Source of the DNA: Streptomyces agglomeratus
GTDB lineage: Bacteria; Actinomycetota; Actinomycetes; Streptomycetales; Streptomycetaceae
DNA: 64,000 nucleotides
Assembly (NCBI RefSeq): GCF_001746415.1
Contig: NZ_MEHJ01000001.1
Location: 2,315,001 to 2,379,000, forward strand
Reading direction: 5' to 3'
Part shown: in pieces, positions 11,661 through 20,841 of the stretch
How the letters are laid out: each line of letters begins with the position of its first letter
Position numbering within the stretch: position 1 is the stretch's first letter
Translations under genes and position numbers: made by a program
The notes under the pieces: model-generated
Databases searched by the model: none
What the model was told of the DNA's origin: nothing
The model's input: only the letters and a program-made list of their open reading frames with translations

Positions 11661-14600
11661 GTGAGCGTCGTCATCATCAAACGGCAGCCGCGGATCCAGC
11701 CGCCTGCTGTCCCGGACGGCGAGGTCAAACTGGAGACACCGCCGGAGATTCCGCGGGAGGGCGACGACAGTGTGCTGATGAACCTGCTGCCGATGTTCGG
11801 CATGCTGGGTTCCGTCGGCTTCTTCTTCATGCCCAACCTGCCTTCCTATATGCGGGTGGTGGGCGGTCTGATGCTGGCATCGACCCTCGCCATGGCCATC
11901 GCCCAGTTCGCCAAGTCCCGTCAGGGCGGCGGCGCGGGGATGGCGCAGGACCGGCGTGACTACTTCCGCTACCTGGAGCAGGTCCGCAAGGACGTGCACA
12001 AGACGGCCGAACTCCAGCGGCGTACACAGCTGTTCCAGCACCCCGACCCGGACCAGTTGTGGGCGCTGGCCGCCGACGGCAAGCGACTGTGGGAACGGCG
12101 CCCGACCGACGCCGACTTCGCGTCGGTACGGATAGGGCTCGGCAGCCAGCAGCTGGCGACTCCGCTCGCCGCTCCGGAGACCGCGCCGAAGGAGGAGCTG
12201 GAGCCGCTGACGGCGGCGGCCATGAAGGCGTTCCTCGACGCGCACGGAAGCCTCGCCGATCTGCCGGTGTCGGTTTCGCTGCGCGCCTTCTACCACGTGG
12301 CACTGGCCGGGGACACCGAGACCGTCTACGGCAACGCCCGTGCGGCTATCGCGCAGCTCACCACGCTGCACTCGCCCGAGGACCTGATGGTCGCCGTGGT
12401 CGCGCACCCCTCCGCCGCGGCGGACTGGGACTGGATCAAGTGGCTGCCGCACAGCCAGCACCCGAAGGCCAAGGACGGCGCGGGTTCGGCCCGGCTCCTC
12501 TTCGACGACCTCGGTGAGCTGGAGGAGGCGCTGGAGGACCAGCTTGCCGACCGGCCGCGCTGGAACCGGGACGCGAACCCGGTGTACGACCAGCCGCACC
12601 TGATCGTGGTGCTCGACGGCGGGACCGTACCGCCGGACTCCGGACTCGCCGGCGCGGAGGGGCTTCAGGGCGTCACGTTCCTGGAGATCTCCCCCGGGGA
12701 GCTGGAGGACGAACTCCGGGGCAACCTGACGGCGTATCTGAAGCCGGACCGCATGAAGCTGTTCGTGGGCCACGAGTCGGCGTACAACGGCAAGCCGGAC
12801 GTGCTCAGCCCGGAGCAGGCCGAGTCGCTGGCGAGGCAGCTCGCCGCCTTCCGGGTCGGCACGGCCGAGGAGGGCGAACCGCTCCTCTCCAACCTCGACT
12901 TCACCGACCTCATGGGCATCGGCGACGCCGGTTCCGTCGACGTCTCGCGCACCTGGCGTCCGCGCACGCTGCACGAGCGGCTGCGGGTGCCGATCGGTGT
13001 CGGCGAGAACGGCGAGCCGGTCATGCTCGACCTCAAGGAAGCCTCGCAGGAGGGCATGGGCCCGCACGGCCTGTGCGTCGGCGCGACCGGCTCCGGCAAG
13101 TCCGAGGTGCTGCGTACGCTGGTGCTCGGTCTCGCGGTGACGCACTCCTCGGAGACGCTGAACTTCATCCTCGCCGACTTCAAGGGCGGCGCGACCTTCG
13201 CGGGCATGGTGGACATGCCGCACACCGCGGCCGTCATCACCAACCTGGCGGACGACCTGACGCTCGTCGACCGCATGCGCGACTCGATCATGGGTGAGAT
13301 GCAGCGCCGCCAGGAGCTGCTGCGTACCGCCGGCAACTACGCGAACATCCACGACTACGAGAAGGCGCGTGCGGCCGGTGCCGCGCTCGAACCGCTGGCC
13401 TCGCTGGTGATCGTGCTCGACGAGTTCTCCGAACTCCTCACCGCCAAGCCGGACTTCATCGACATGTTCATCCAGATCGGCCGTATCGGCCGTTCGCTGG
13501 GTGTGCACCTGCTGCTCGCCTCGCAGCGTCTGGAGGAGGGCAAGCTGCGCGGCCTGGACACGTACCTGTCGTACCGGATCGGTCTGCGTACGTTCTCCGC
13601 CGCCGAGTCGCGTACGGCGATCGGCGTCCCGGACGCGTACCACCTGCCGTCGATCCCCGGATCCGGGTACCTGCGGTACGACACCGACACCATGGTCCGC
13701 TTCAAGGCGGCGTACGTGTCGGGTGCTTACCACGGCGAGGGGCCGTCCCGGGTGCACCGTTCCACCCAGCTGCGGCCGGCGCTGTTCACGGCGCAGCAGG
13801 TGGCGCTGCCGCCGCAGCCGGTGGTCGAGGAGCCGGAGGCCGACACCCGCGTGGACGACGCGCTGGCCGACACGGTGTTGGACGTCATCGTCGCCAAGAT
13901 GGAGAACCAGGGGCCGCCGGCGCACCAGGTGTGGCTGCCGCCGCTGGAGGAGGCGCCCTCGCTGGAGCAGCTGCTGCCGGCGCTGGCCGTCACACCGGAG
14001 CGCGGTCTCACCGCGCCGGAGTACACCGCGCTCGGCCGGCTCAACGTACCGGTCGGCCTGGTGGACAAGCCGTTCGAGCAGCGGCGTGACGTGCTGTACC
14101 GGGACTTCGCGGGCGGGGCGGGCCACGGTCTGTTCGTGGGCGGTCCGCAGTCCGGCAAGTCGACTCTGCTGCGTACGCTCATCGCGTCGTTCGCCTTCAC
14201 GCACACGCCGAGCGAGGTGCAGTTCTACTGCCTGGACTTCGGCGGTGGCGGTCTGATCGCCATGGAGGACCTGGCGCACGTCGGTGGAGTCGCGAACCGG
14301 CTCGACGGCGAGAAGGTCCGCCGTACGGTCAGCGAGGTCGAGGGCATCCTCAACGCGCGCGAGGAGTACTTCCGCGCGAACAACGTCGACTCGATCCAGA
14401 CGTACCGGCAGCGCCGGGCGGCCGGGCAGCTGCCCGACCAGCCCTGGGGTGACGTCTTCCTGGTCATCGACGGCTGGGCGACGTTCAAGACCGATTACGA
14501 GATGCTCGAGGCGAGCATCACGGACATGGCGATGCGCGGTCTCGGCTTCGGTGTGCACGTGATCCTGACCGCGAGCCGCTACACCGAGGTGCGGCCCGCG

Positions 14601-15605
14601 CTCAAGGACATGCTCCAGAACCGCATCGAGCTGCGGCTCGGTGACCCGACGGAGTCGGAGATCGACCGCAAGGTCGCGCAGAACGTTCCGGCGTCGGTCC
14701 CGGGTCGCGGTCTGACCACGGACAAGCTGCACTTCATGACGGCGTTGCCGCGGGTCGACGGCTCCTCGGAGACGGAGGACCTGGCGGAGGCCACGGCCGT
14801 ACTCATCCGGGGCATCAACGAGAACTGGCAGGGCAACCCGGCTCCGGCCGTGCGGCTGCTGCCGAGGATCCTGGAGGCGGACCGGCTGCCGAAGGGCTTC
14901 GAGCACCCGGAGCGCGGTATAGCCTTCGGTATCGACGAGTCGGCGCTCGCGCCGGTGTTCATCGACTTCGAGACCGATCCGCACTTCATCGTGTTCGGTG
15001 AGAGCGAGTCCGGGAAGTCGTCGGTGCTGCGGCTGCTCATCAAGCAGATCACCGAGCGCTACACGCCCGAGCAGGCGAAGATCGTCATGGGTGACTACCG
15101 GCGCGCGCACCTGGAGGCCGTACCGGACTCTCACCTGTCGCGCTACTGCGCTTCGGCGCCCGCGCTGACGGAGACGCTGGAGGGCCTGGCCGGGTCGCTG
15201 AGCCGGCGTATGCCGGGGCCGGACGTGACGCCGGAGCAGCTGCGCAACCGGAGCTGGTACAACAGCCCGGACGCGTACGTCATCATCGACGACTACGACC
15301 TGGTGGCGACCGGCATGAACCCGCTGTCGCCGCTGGTGGAGTACCTGCCGTACGCTCGTGACGTGGGCCTGCACGTCATCATCGCGCGCTCGGCGGGCGG
15401 CGCGAGCCGGTCGCTGTACGAGCCGGTGATGCAGCGTCTGAGGGAGCTCGGCGCGCAGGGTCTGGTGATGTCCGGCGACCGGTCGGAGGGCGCGCTGCTC
15501 GGCAGCATCACGCCGTCGCAACTGCCGCCGGGGCGCGGGTACTTCCACACGCGTCGGCGCAGTGGGCAGATGGTGCAGACGGGCTGGCTGCCGTCGCGGT
15601 TCTGA
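11661..15605 (+). CDS. eccC: T7SS ATPase EccC (fused EccCa/EccCb)
   Basis: The motor ATPase of type VII secretion. About 1314 residues, with two N-terminal transmembrane helices (about 45-85) and three FtsK/SpoIIIE-type ATPase domains. The Walker A motifs are GATGSGKS (about 473), GGPQSGKS (about 827) and GESESGKS (about 1113); the first domain has an intact Walker B in LVIVLDEFSE. All three P-loops keep Lys, unlike some EccC proteins with degenerate second and third domains. The start is taken as GTG at 11661, with AAGGA at 11645-11649; an ATG at 11649 sits on top of that site and is less likely. A terminator follows at 15631-15663. Confidence 0.95.
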   Translation: MSVVIIKRQPRIQPPAVPDGEVKLETPPEIPREGDDSVLMNLLPMFGMLGSVGFFFMPNLPSYMRVVGGLMLASTLAMAIAQFAKSRQGGGAGMAQDRRDYFRYLEQVRKDVHKTAELQRRTQLFQHPDPDQLWALAADGKRLWERRPTDADFASVRIGLGSQQLATPLAAPETAPKEELEPLTAAAMKAFLDAHGSLADLPVSVSLRAFYHVALAGDTETVYGNARAAIAQLTTLHSPEDLMVAVVAHPSAAADWDWIKWLPHSQHPKAKDGAGSARLLFDDLGELEEALEDQLADRPRWNRDANPVYDQPHLIVVLDGGTVPPDSGLAGAEGLQGVTFLEISPGELEDELRGNLTAYLKPDRMKLFVGHESAYNGKPDVLSPEQAESLARQLAAFRVGTAEEGEPLLSNLDFTDLMGIGDAGSVDVSRTWRPRTLHERLRVPIGVGENGEPVMLDLKEASQEGMGPHGLCVGATGSGKSEVLRTLVLGLAVTHSSETLNFILADFKGGATFAGMVDMPHTAAVITNLADDLTLVDRMRDSIMGEMQRRQELLRTAGNYANIHDYEKARAAGAALEPLASLVIVLDEFSELLTAKPDFIDMFIQIGRIGRSLGVHLLLASQRLEEGKLRGLDTYLSYRIGLRTFSAAESRTAIGVPDAYHLPSIPGSGYLRYDTDTMVRFKAAYVSGAYHGEGPSRVHRSTQLRPALFTAQQVALPPQPVVEEPEADTRVDDALADTVLDVIVAKMENQGPPAHQVWLPPLEEAPSLEQLLPALAVTPERGLTAPEYTALGRLNVPVGLVDKPFEQRRDVLYRDFAGGAGHGLFVGGPQSGKSTLLRTLIASFAFTHTPSEVQFYCLDFGGGGLIAMEDLAHVGGVANRLDGEKVRRTVSEVEGILNAREEYFRANNVDSIQTYRQRRAAGQLPDQPWGDVFLVIDGWATFKTDYEMLEASITDMAMRGLGFGVHVILTASRYTEVRPALKDMLQNRIELRLGDPTESEIDRKVAQNVPASVPGRGLTTDKLHFMTALPRVDGSSETEDLAEATAVLIRGINENWQGNPAPAVRLLPRILEADRLPKGFEHPERGIAFGIDESALAPVFIDFETDPHFIVFGESESGKSSVLRLLIKQITERYTPEQAKIVMGDYRRAHLEAVPDSHLSRYCASAPALTETLEGLAGSLSRRMPGPDVTPEQLRNRSWYNSPDAYVIIDDYDLVATGMNPLSPLVEYLPYARDVGLHVIIARSAGGASRSLYEPVMQRLRELGAQGLVMSGDRSEGALLGSITPSQLPPGRGYFHTRRRSGQMVQTGWLPSRF

Positions 15606-15630
15606 TGTCTTCGGCTGTACGTGTGTGACT

Positions 15631-15663
15631 GAGGGGTGGTGCCCGGTGGGGGCGCCACCCCTC
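15631..15663 (+). terminator. Terminator after eccC
   Basis: A 13-base stem (GAGGGGTGGTGCC paired with GGCGCCACCCCTC, one G-T pair) with a 7-base loop, starting 26 bases after the eccC stop. Confidence 0.7.
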
Positions 15664-15742
15664 TTGCCTTGGCCTTGGAGGGGGTGCGGGCCGGGCGTTA
15701 GGCTGGCGCTGCGACAGACGTGCGGAGTACCGGGGGGTAGTT

Positions 15743-16132
15743 GTGGCGGGTGACGACACGATGAGGGCCGACGCGTCGGTGCTCAAGGGCGAGGGCTTCC
15801 ACATGTTCGAGGTGGGGCAGGACTTCGCCCTCGCCGCGAAGGCGCTGTTCGAGGGACTGAACGGCATCGAGGGCAAGTCGGGCAAGACGCCGCCGTGGGG
15901 CGACGACGAGATGGGCGAGCACTTCGGCGTCGTCTACGAGGGTCTGCGCGACGGCATGAGGGAATCGATGCCCAGCCTGGCGCAGCGGATCGCGGGCATG
16001 GGGATCAAGTTCACCGCGATGGGCGTGCGGCACGAGAAGCACGAGACCGAGGAAGACGCGAAGTACGCGGCGCTCACGTCGCAGCACGAGGCGGATGGTG
16101 GCGCGAAGGTGGATGCCTTCAAGTCGGTGTGA
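15743..16132 (+). CDS. WXG100-like T7SS-associated protein
   Basis: A 129-residue soluble, mostly helical protein. A PWGDDEMGEHF stretch (about 51-61) resembles a shifted WxG turn between two helices, so it may be a divergent WXG100 family secretion target, longer than the usual 100 residues. The GTG start follows a GGGGGG-TAG site at 15732-15738. It lies 137 bases after eccC on the same strand, beyond the eccC terminator. Placement beside eccC supports a secretion role; sequence alone does not prove it. Confidence 0.65.
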   Translation: MAGDDTMRADASVLKGEGFHMFEVGQDFALAAKALFEGLNGIEGKSGKTPPWGDDEMGEHFGVVYEGLRDGMRESMPSLAQRIAGMGIKFTAMGVRHEKHETEEDAKYAALTSQHEADGGAKVDAFKSV

Positions 16133-16417
16133 GGTGCCGGTGACGCTGGTGACGCTGGTGATGTGCTGACGGGCTTGCCGGACGTGCATGCGGTCGGTGG
16201 TCGGTGGTTGCTGATCGGCGGTCGGTGGTCGGTTTGCGGTCGGCGGCTGGCGGCCGGCGGTCCGTGCAGCACGCGGACTCCTGTCATGCCGCCCGCCCCC
16301 GTTTACGATCGACGTCGAGTCCGCACATCCATCTGTTCATTCCCCGGACCCTCTGGCCGACAGCTGTGTCGGCCAGTTACCGCACCGGGCAACGCGAGTC
16401 AGGCAAGGACACCACCC

Positions 16418-16744
16418 ATGACCCCGGAGACCCCCGCCCCCGAGCCTCAGGTCCCGCCCACCACTCCCGAGCAGGCTCTGGAAATCGTCCGCAGCCGGTA
16501 CGCCCAGCCCAAGCTGGCGGACGGCACACCGGCCCCGATGCACGTCCACGAATTCGACATCGGCTACCTGGTGTACGCGACCTACCCGCCAACCACCGAC
16601 GCGGCCGGCCGACCGCGACCGGCTCAGCCCGGCGGCAGCAAGATCGTGGTGGCCAAGGACACCGGCGAGTCCGTGACCGTACCCAACTACCCGACGGACA
16701 AGGCCATCGCGCTGTACCGGCGGCAGCACCAGCCGGGCGAGTAG
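16418..16744 (+). CDS. YrhB/Imm35-like small protein
   Basis: A 108-residue protein with the YrhB/Imm35 immunity layout: an N-terminal helix (EQALEIVRSRYAQ), a central beta-rich part (HVHEFDIGYLVYATY), and a strand then helix (IVVAKDTGESVTVPNYP, then IALYRRQH). The same pattern recurs at the N-terminus of the SUKH-4 fusion protein at 19132, so the two are probably paralogous. ATG at 16418 follows an AAGGA site. A decayed copy of its 3' end lies about 230 bases downstream. YrhB/Imm35 domains are often immunity proteins of polymorphic toxins; that function is inferred here. Confidence 0.6.
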   Translation: MTPETPAPEPQVPPTTPEQALEIVRSRYAQPKLADGTPAPMHVHEFDIGYLVYATYPPTTDAAGRPRPAQPGGSKIVVAKDTGESVTVPNYPTDKAIALYRRQHQPGE

Positions 16745-17134
16745 GGACCGCCGACACCATCGCGGTCGCAGTACGCGCTGCTTGTTCACCGAGTAGCACC
16801 AGTCCGGGCACGTCGTCGGACACCCCGAACCAGCCGCAGCAACAGCCTCCGGTGACGGCGACCTCGATCCACACCGTGGCCCCTGGCGAGTACCTGCCCA
16901 AAACCCTCCTGGACGGTGGCGGGGTGAACAGGTTCGCAACGTAGAGGACGGAACCGAGGCCCGGAAGGACCCCGGCGAGGCCGTCACCGTCCCCGATACC
17001 CCACCCCTCAAGCCATCACGCCGTTGCGCAAGAATCGCTGAACGCACGACCCGTTCAGCAAGTGGCTTCCGCTCGCGGTTCCGACCCGTCGACCGTGTCG
17101 CCCATGTGACCGCACCAGCGGAGGACTGGAACTC
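16745..17134. other. Intergenic region with gene remnant
   Basis: 390 bases between the YrhB-like gene and the NTPase gene. Apart from the remnant near 16967-17041 and the GGAGGA site at 17120-17125, no open gene, repeat or clear terminator is visible. Confidence 0.6.
16967..17041 (+). pseudogene. Decayed copy of the YrhB gene 3' end
   Basis: About 32 bases from 16975 (AAGGACCCCGGCGAG...) match the 3' part of the gene at 16418-16744 at 27 positions. After a one-base loss, the reading continues as K-ITPLRKNR-stop against the parent's KAIALYRRQH. The two copies align from KDTGESVTVP to the C-terminal helix. No start or upstream half is recognisable, so this is a remnant of a duplication. Confidence 0.55.
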
Positions 17135-19069
17135 ATGACCGGCTCGACCGACGGCTACGCGCAGCATCCGCACATAGGTGGCCGCACCGCAGCGCTGCGC
17201 GCGCTCGCCGCCTGGCGCATGGAGTGGCCGGGCGCGCCACGCGTCATCGCCCTCACCGGCAACCCGGGCAGCGGGCGTTCGCACCTGCTCACCGGGTTCC
17301 TCATGATGTGCGACCCGGAGTTCCGCAAGCGGCTGCCGCTGGACGACATGGACCCCTCGACCGTGCCGCCCGAGCTGCCCTCCCCCGCTGTGCCGAGTAC
17401 CGCAGGGCTGACCGCCGCGCAGGTCCTGTGGCTGGTCGCCGAGCACTACAACCTGGCCGCCACCGCCGTCGACGATGTGTACGCCGAGCTGGCTGCACTC
17501 GATCAGGCGGTGACCATCGTCGTTCCGGACGTCGACCGGGCCGGCCCGGTGCGTGCCGCGGGAGAGGCCGCCCGGCTCGTACGCGAGGTGCTCAAGCCGC
17601 TCGCCGCCACCGAGACCGTCCGGCTGCTCGTCGACGTACCGCGTCCGCTCGCCGTCGAGCTGGCCGACGGTCTGCCGTACGGGTCGGTGCAGATCATCGA
17701 TCTCGACGAACCGCAGTGGGCCGACCCGGAGGGTCTCGTACGGCACGCCGAGGCTGCGCTGAGCCCGCAGGCCGCAGCGCCGGCCCTGCCATTCACCGTC
17801 GACCCGGCAGCGCGCCACGCACTCGCCGCGGCGATCGGGCGCAGGGCGGGGACCAGTCCGCTGGTCGTGGAACTCGCCGTGGACAGCATCCTCATGGCCC
17901 CGGAGGGCTTCGGCCCCGCCGACGAGCAGTACCTGCCCGGTTCCGTGGGCGAGGCCCTCGACCTGCACGCCCGTCGGCTCGGCGCCGACCCGCAGACACT
18001 TCGGCTGATACTGGCGCCGCTGGCTCTCGCCGAGGGGGACGGGCTGCCGGTGGAGATGCTGGCGCGGCTCGTCGGCGCGGTCGCGGGGCGGGACATGAGC
18101 GAGACCGTCGCGGGCGCGATGACGCTCGCCGGACCGTTCGTCCAGCCCGGGCAGGCGGACGGGGACGGCGGGCCCACGCTGCTGCGCCTACGGCATCCCG
18201 CCATCGGCGACGCCGTCCGGGCAGGGCTGCCGAACGTACGCGCCGCTCAGTCACGGACAGCCATGGCGCTGCTCGAAGCGGTGCCGGAGCAGGACTGGGG
18301 CAAGGCCGATCCGTACGTACGCGATCACATCGCGGCACACACGCTCGAGGCCGGACTGCTTCCGCAACTCCTCACGGATCCAGGTCTGTTCGTGCACGCC
18401 GACCCTGTGCCGCTGCGGGCGGCCGTCGAGGCCGTCTCCGTGGAAGCGCTCGGGGCCCCTGCCCGCACATACCTGCGTACCGCCCCGCTGCTGACCCGCA
18501 CCCAGGCGCCCACGGTGCTGCGCGCCGCCCTCCTGGAGACCGCCTTCGTCGAGGACGGTCTGCACGAGTACGCCGACGCCGTGCACCGGCTCGGCTTCGA
18601 CCTGCCCTGGCGGACGCTGTGGAGCCTGCCGGTCACCGGCATCAGCGCGGTGACCGTCGGCAGCCTCCCCGGCCCCGAGGGGTCGGCCACCCCCGTAGCC
18701 CTGCTCGTCGTACCCGCGGACACGCCCGGCGCGCGTCCCGTCGGCGCATCCGGCGAGGCGGGCGGATCGTCCGCAGTGCTTGTCCACAGCCTCACAGCAC
18801 CGGCGACGACACTTCTCGGCGAAGCCGACCCGCAGCAGGTCCGGCTCCCCTCCGAGGACGAACGCGCCGCCGCCCCGCTCGGGCTCAGTCGCGGCGCCGA
18901 CTATCTGCGGGTGTGGGACCGGGCGAGTGAGGAGGTCTTGGCGGCACTGATCACCGACACCCCCTTCACCGCCGCCGACCTCTCCCCCGACGGTGTCCTC
19001 GTCGTCGCCACCGCGCGCGGAGCCAAGGCCCTGCGGATCCGCCCGCGCGCCGCGGAGACGTCTTCGTAG
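17135..19069 (+). CDS. STAND-like NTPase with atypical Walker A
   Basis: A 644-residue protein. The N-terminal AAA/STAND-type NTPase module has P-loop GNPGSGRS at 42-49, in which Arg48 replaces the usual Lys, and a Walker B-like run TIVVPDVDRA (about 126-135). A winged-helix and helical region follows to about 480. The C-terminus (about 505-635) looks like a few WD40/beta-propeller blades (e.g. AADLSPDGVLVVATARG). The start has GGAGGA at 17120-17125. It is 62 bases upstream of the SUKH-4 fusion gene and presumably co-transcribed. In actinobacteria such NTPases often accompany conflict or signalling genes; the exact role is unknown. Confidence 0.65.
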   Translation: MTGSTDGYAQHPHIGGRTAALRALAAWRMEWPGAPRVIALTGNPGSGRSHLLTGFLMMCDPEFRKRLPLDDMDPSTVPPELPSPAVPSTAGLTAAQVLWLVAEHYNLAATAVDDVYAELAALDQAVTIVVPDVDRAGPVRAAGEAARLVREVLKPLAATETVRLLVDVPRPLAVELADGLPYGSVQIIDLDEPQWADPEGLVRHAEAALSPQAAAPALPFTVDPAARHALAAAIGRRAGTSPLVVELAVDSILMAPEGFGPADEQYLPGSVGEALDLHARRLGADPQTLRLILAPLALAEGDGLPVEMLARLVGAVAGRDMSETVAGAMTLAGPFVQPGQADGDGGPTLLRLRHPAIGDAVRAGLPNVRAAQSRTAMALLEAVPEQDWGKADPYVRDHIAAHTLEAGLLPQLLTDPGLFVHADPVPLRAAVEAVSVEALGAPARTYLRTAPLLTRTQAPTVLRAALLETAFVEDGLHEYADAVHRLGFDLPWRTLWSLPVTGISAVTVGSLPGPEGSATPVALLVVPADTPGARPVGASGEAGGSSAVLVHSLTAPATTLLGEADPQQVRLPSEDERAAAPLGLSRGADYLRVWDRASEEVLAALITDTPFTAADLSPDGVLVVATARGAKALRIRPRAAETSS

Positions 19070-19131
19070 ACGTAGCGTCGTCGTAGACCTACGTCGTCCC
19101 GCATCCCCCACCACCCTCGAAGGAGCCCCGC

Positions 19132-20475
19132 GTGATCACCCAGGAGCAGGCGCTCGCCACCGCCGACCGTTGGCTGAACCCCGAAGGTGCGGGGGCGCGC
19201 CGTGAGGTCAGGACGCGGGAGTTCGACCTGGGCTGGGTCGTGTGGGCCGCGCCCGCCCCGATGGAGCGTGACCCGGAAACCGGGGAGCGCCGGCCGCCCG
19301 CCGAGATCGGCGACGCGTGCGGAGTGGTGGACCGGCGTACCGGTGAGCTGACGGTGTGGCCGTCGGTTCCGGTCGACGAGGTCGTACGGATGTACCGGCA
19401 CAAGCACGGCGGCGGCAGCGCGTCCGGCGACGGAGCGGACGGGGACGGAGCGGACGGGGACGCCCGCCCGGTGACCGGCCCCGGCAACACCTGCGTCTTC
19501 ACCTACACCGACCCGGCCACCGGCGAGGAAACGACCCTCTTCCGCAACTCCGGCCCCGGCCTCCCGCCCGCCGAGTACCAGGTGGCGGCCGAGCTGCGCC
19601 GCATCGGTGTGCCCCACGACGACGTCCTGGCGATCCACACCGACCTGCGCCCCAGCCTGCTGCCCGGCGGTTACACCGCCGAGCTCCTCAACACGTACAA
19701 GAACGCCGCCCTCTCCTGTTCCCAGCCCTACGGCGCCCGCCCCCAGGACCGGGCCGAGGGCATCGCGGGACTGATCCAGCACGTCGAGTTGATGCACCAG
19801 GTCGCCGGGCAGCAGCCCCCGCCCCGCCCCCACCGCGTCCCGGTCCCCACGAACGTGCCCCCCGCCGAGCCGATGCACGACGCGGCCCTCGGCCGCCACC
19901 TCACCGACGTCTTCGGCACCGACCGGGTACGCCGCTACGAACCCGACGACCTCAGCGCCGGCCAACTGCCGGGTGTGGCATGGTCGTTGCTTACGTCGGC
20001 GGGGCTCCCCGCCGACCTGCCCCTGTTCTTCACCGCGGACCGTCCCGACGCTCCACCGGCAGGCGGGCTGTTCACCGACGTGGCCACCAACCTGCGCGAG
20101 CGCCGCAGCCCCGCCGGCCAGGAGAGGACCGGCGCGCTCGCACACCTGACCCGCATCGGCTTCGACGGCGTCGCCGTACTCGCCGTACAGTGCCGGCCCG
20201 GCCCGAGCGAGCCCACCGGGCTCGGCGCACTCTGGGCAGTCGACCCGGTCACCGCATCCACCCGCTACGTGAACATCTCCCTCGCCGCATACGCCCGCTC
20301 CCTCGCCCAGCTCGCCATCACCCGCGAGCAGATGCGAGGGCTCGACCCGGCGGCAGCCGGTGTGGCTGTGGCCGAACTGCAAGAGCAACTGGTCTCCATC
20401 GACGCTTCAGCCCTGACGGACCCGGACACCTGGTGGTCACTGATCGTCGAACAGATGTGGCACGGACTGTTCTGA
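19132..20475 (+). CDS. YrhB-degenerate deaminase-SUKH-4 fusion
   Basis: A 447-residue three-part protein. Residues 1-92 form a YrhB-like domain. A low-complexity Gly/Asp linker spans about 96-112. Residues about 118-220 resemble the XOO_2897-type nucleic-acid deaminases of polymorphic toxin systems, and about 245-447 fit a SUKH-4 immunity domain (LFFTADRP, LGALWAVDP, YVNISLAAYARSLAQLA). In the deaminase-like part the family's PCxxxxxxC signature reads PSLLPGGYT (174-182): both zinc cysteines are replaced, so it is probably catalytically dead. The GTG start has AAGGAG 7 bases upstream. Domain names are from pattern memory and need a profile search. Confidence 0.6.
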   Translation: MITQEQALATADRWLNPEGAGARREVRTREFDLGWVVWAAPAPMERDPETGERRPPAEIGDACGVVDRRTGELTVWPSVPVDEVVRMYRHKHGGGSASGDGADGDGADGDARPVTGPGNTCVFTYTDPATGEETTLFRNSGPGLPPAEYQVAAELRRIGVPHDDVLAIHTDLRPSLLPGGYTAELLNTYKNAALSCSQPYGARPQDRAEGIAGLIQHVELMHQVAGQQPPPRPHRVPVPTNVPPAEPMHDAALGRHLTDVFGTDRVRRYEPDDLSAGQLPGVAWSLLTSAGLPADLPLFFTADRPDAPPAGGLFTDVATNLRERRSPAGQERTGALAHLTRIGFDGVAVLAVQCRPGPSEPTGLGALWAVDPVTASTRYVNISLAAYARSLAQLAITREQMRGLDPAAAGVAVAELQEQLVSIDASALTDPDTWWSLIVEQMWHGLF

Positions 20476-20841
20476 GCAGCCCAGCCCGGCGACCGCCCCC
20501 CCTCCGCACACAGGCTGGTCCCCGGGCGGCTCAGCTCTCCGGGGCCTTCTGTGCGACAGAGGAGTACGGGGCCGATCCTGCGGAGGCCGGCTTCCTGGTG
20601 TGCGGCTACGTGGGCGACGAGACCACGGATTCCCTCGACGAGATGACGGACTCCCTCTGGGTTGGCAGGGCTGGCAGCCTGTGCTGCCCCGGTGAACCCA
20701 GGGGTCAGCGGCGTACGCACACGTGTCCTCAGGGGTGGAGGACGAGGGCCTACGACCGGTGACGCACCGGGGAAACCGCTGCCCGAGCCCGAGCCCTGTC
20801 GGCGCACGGTGTGAACATGCGCACCGCAAGCGGGCCGGTAC
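20476..20841. other. Convergent intergenic region
   Basis: 366 bases between convergent genes. An imperfect hairpin at 20657-20701 (CTGGGTT...AACCCAG with an inner GGCAG/CTGCC pair) could act as a terminator. No credible gene is visible. Confidence 0.45.

Noticed and set aside
11580..15548. A very long open frame antisense to eccC
   Set aside because: It is an artefact of GC-biased third codon positions in eccC; the amino-acid content (Arg/Gln/His-rich) has no family resemblance, and the eccC frame has clear FtsK motifs.
20520..20760. Small plus-strand gene after the SUKH-4 fusion
   Set aside because: The frame has no ribosome binding site or start of its own and codon use is not coding-like.
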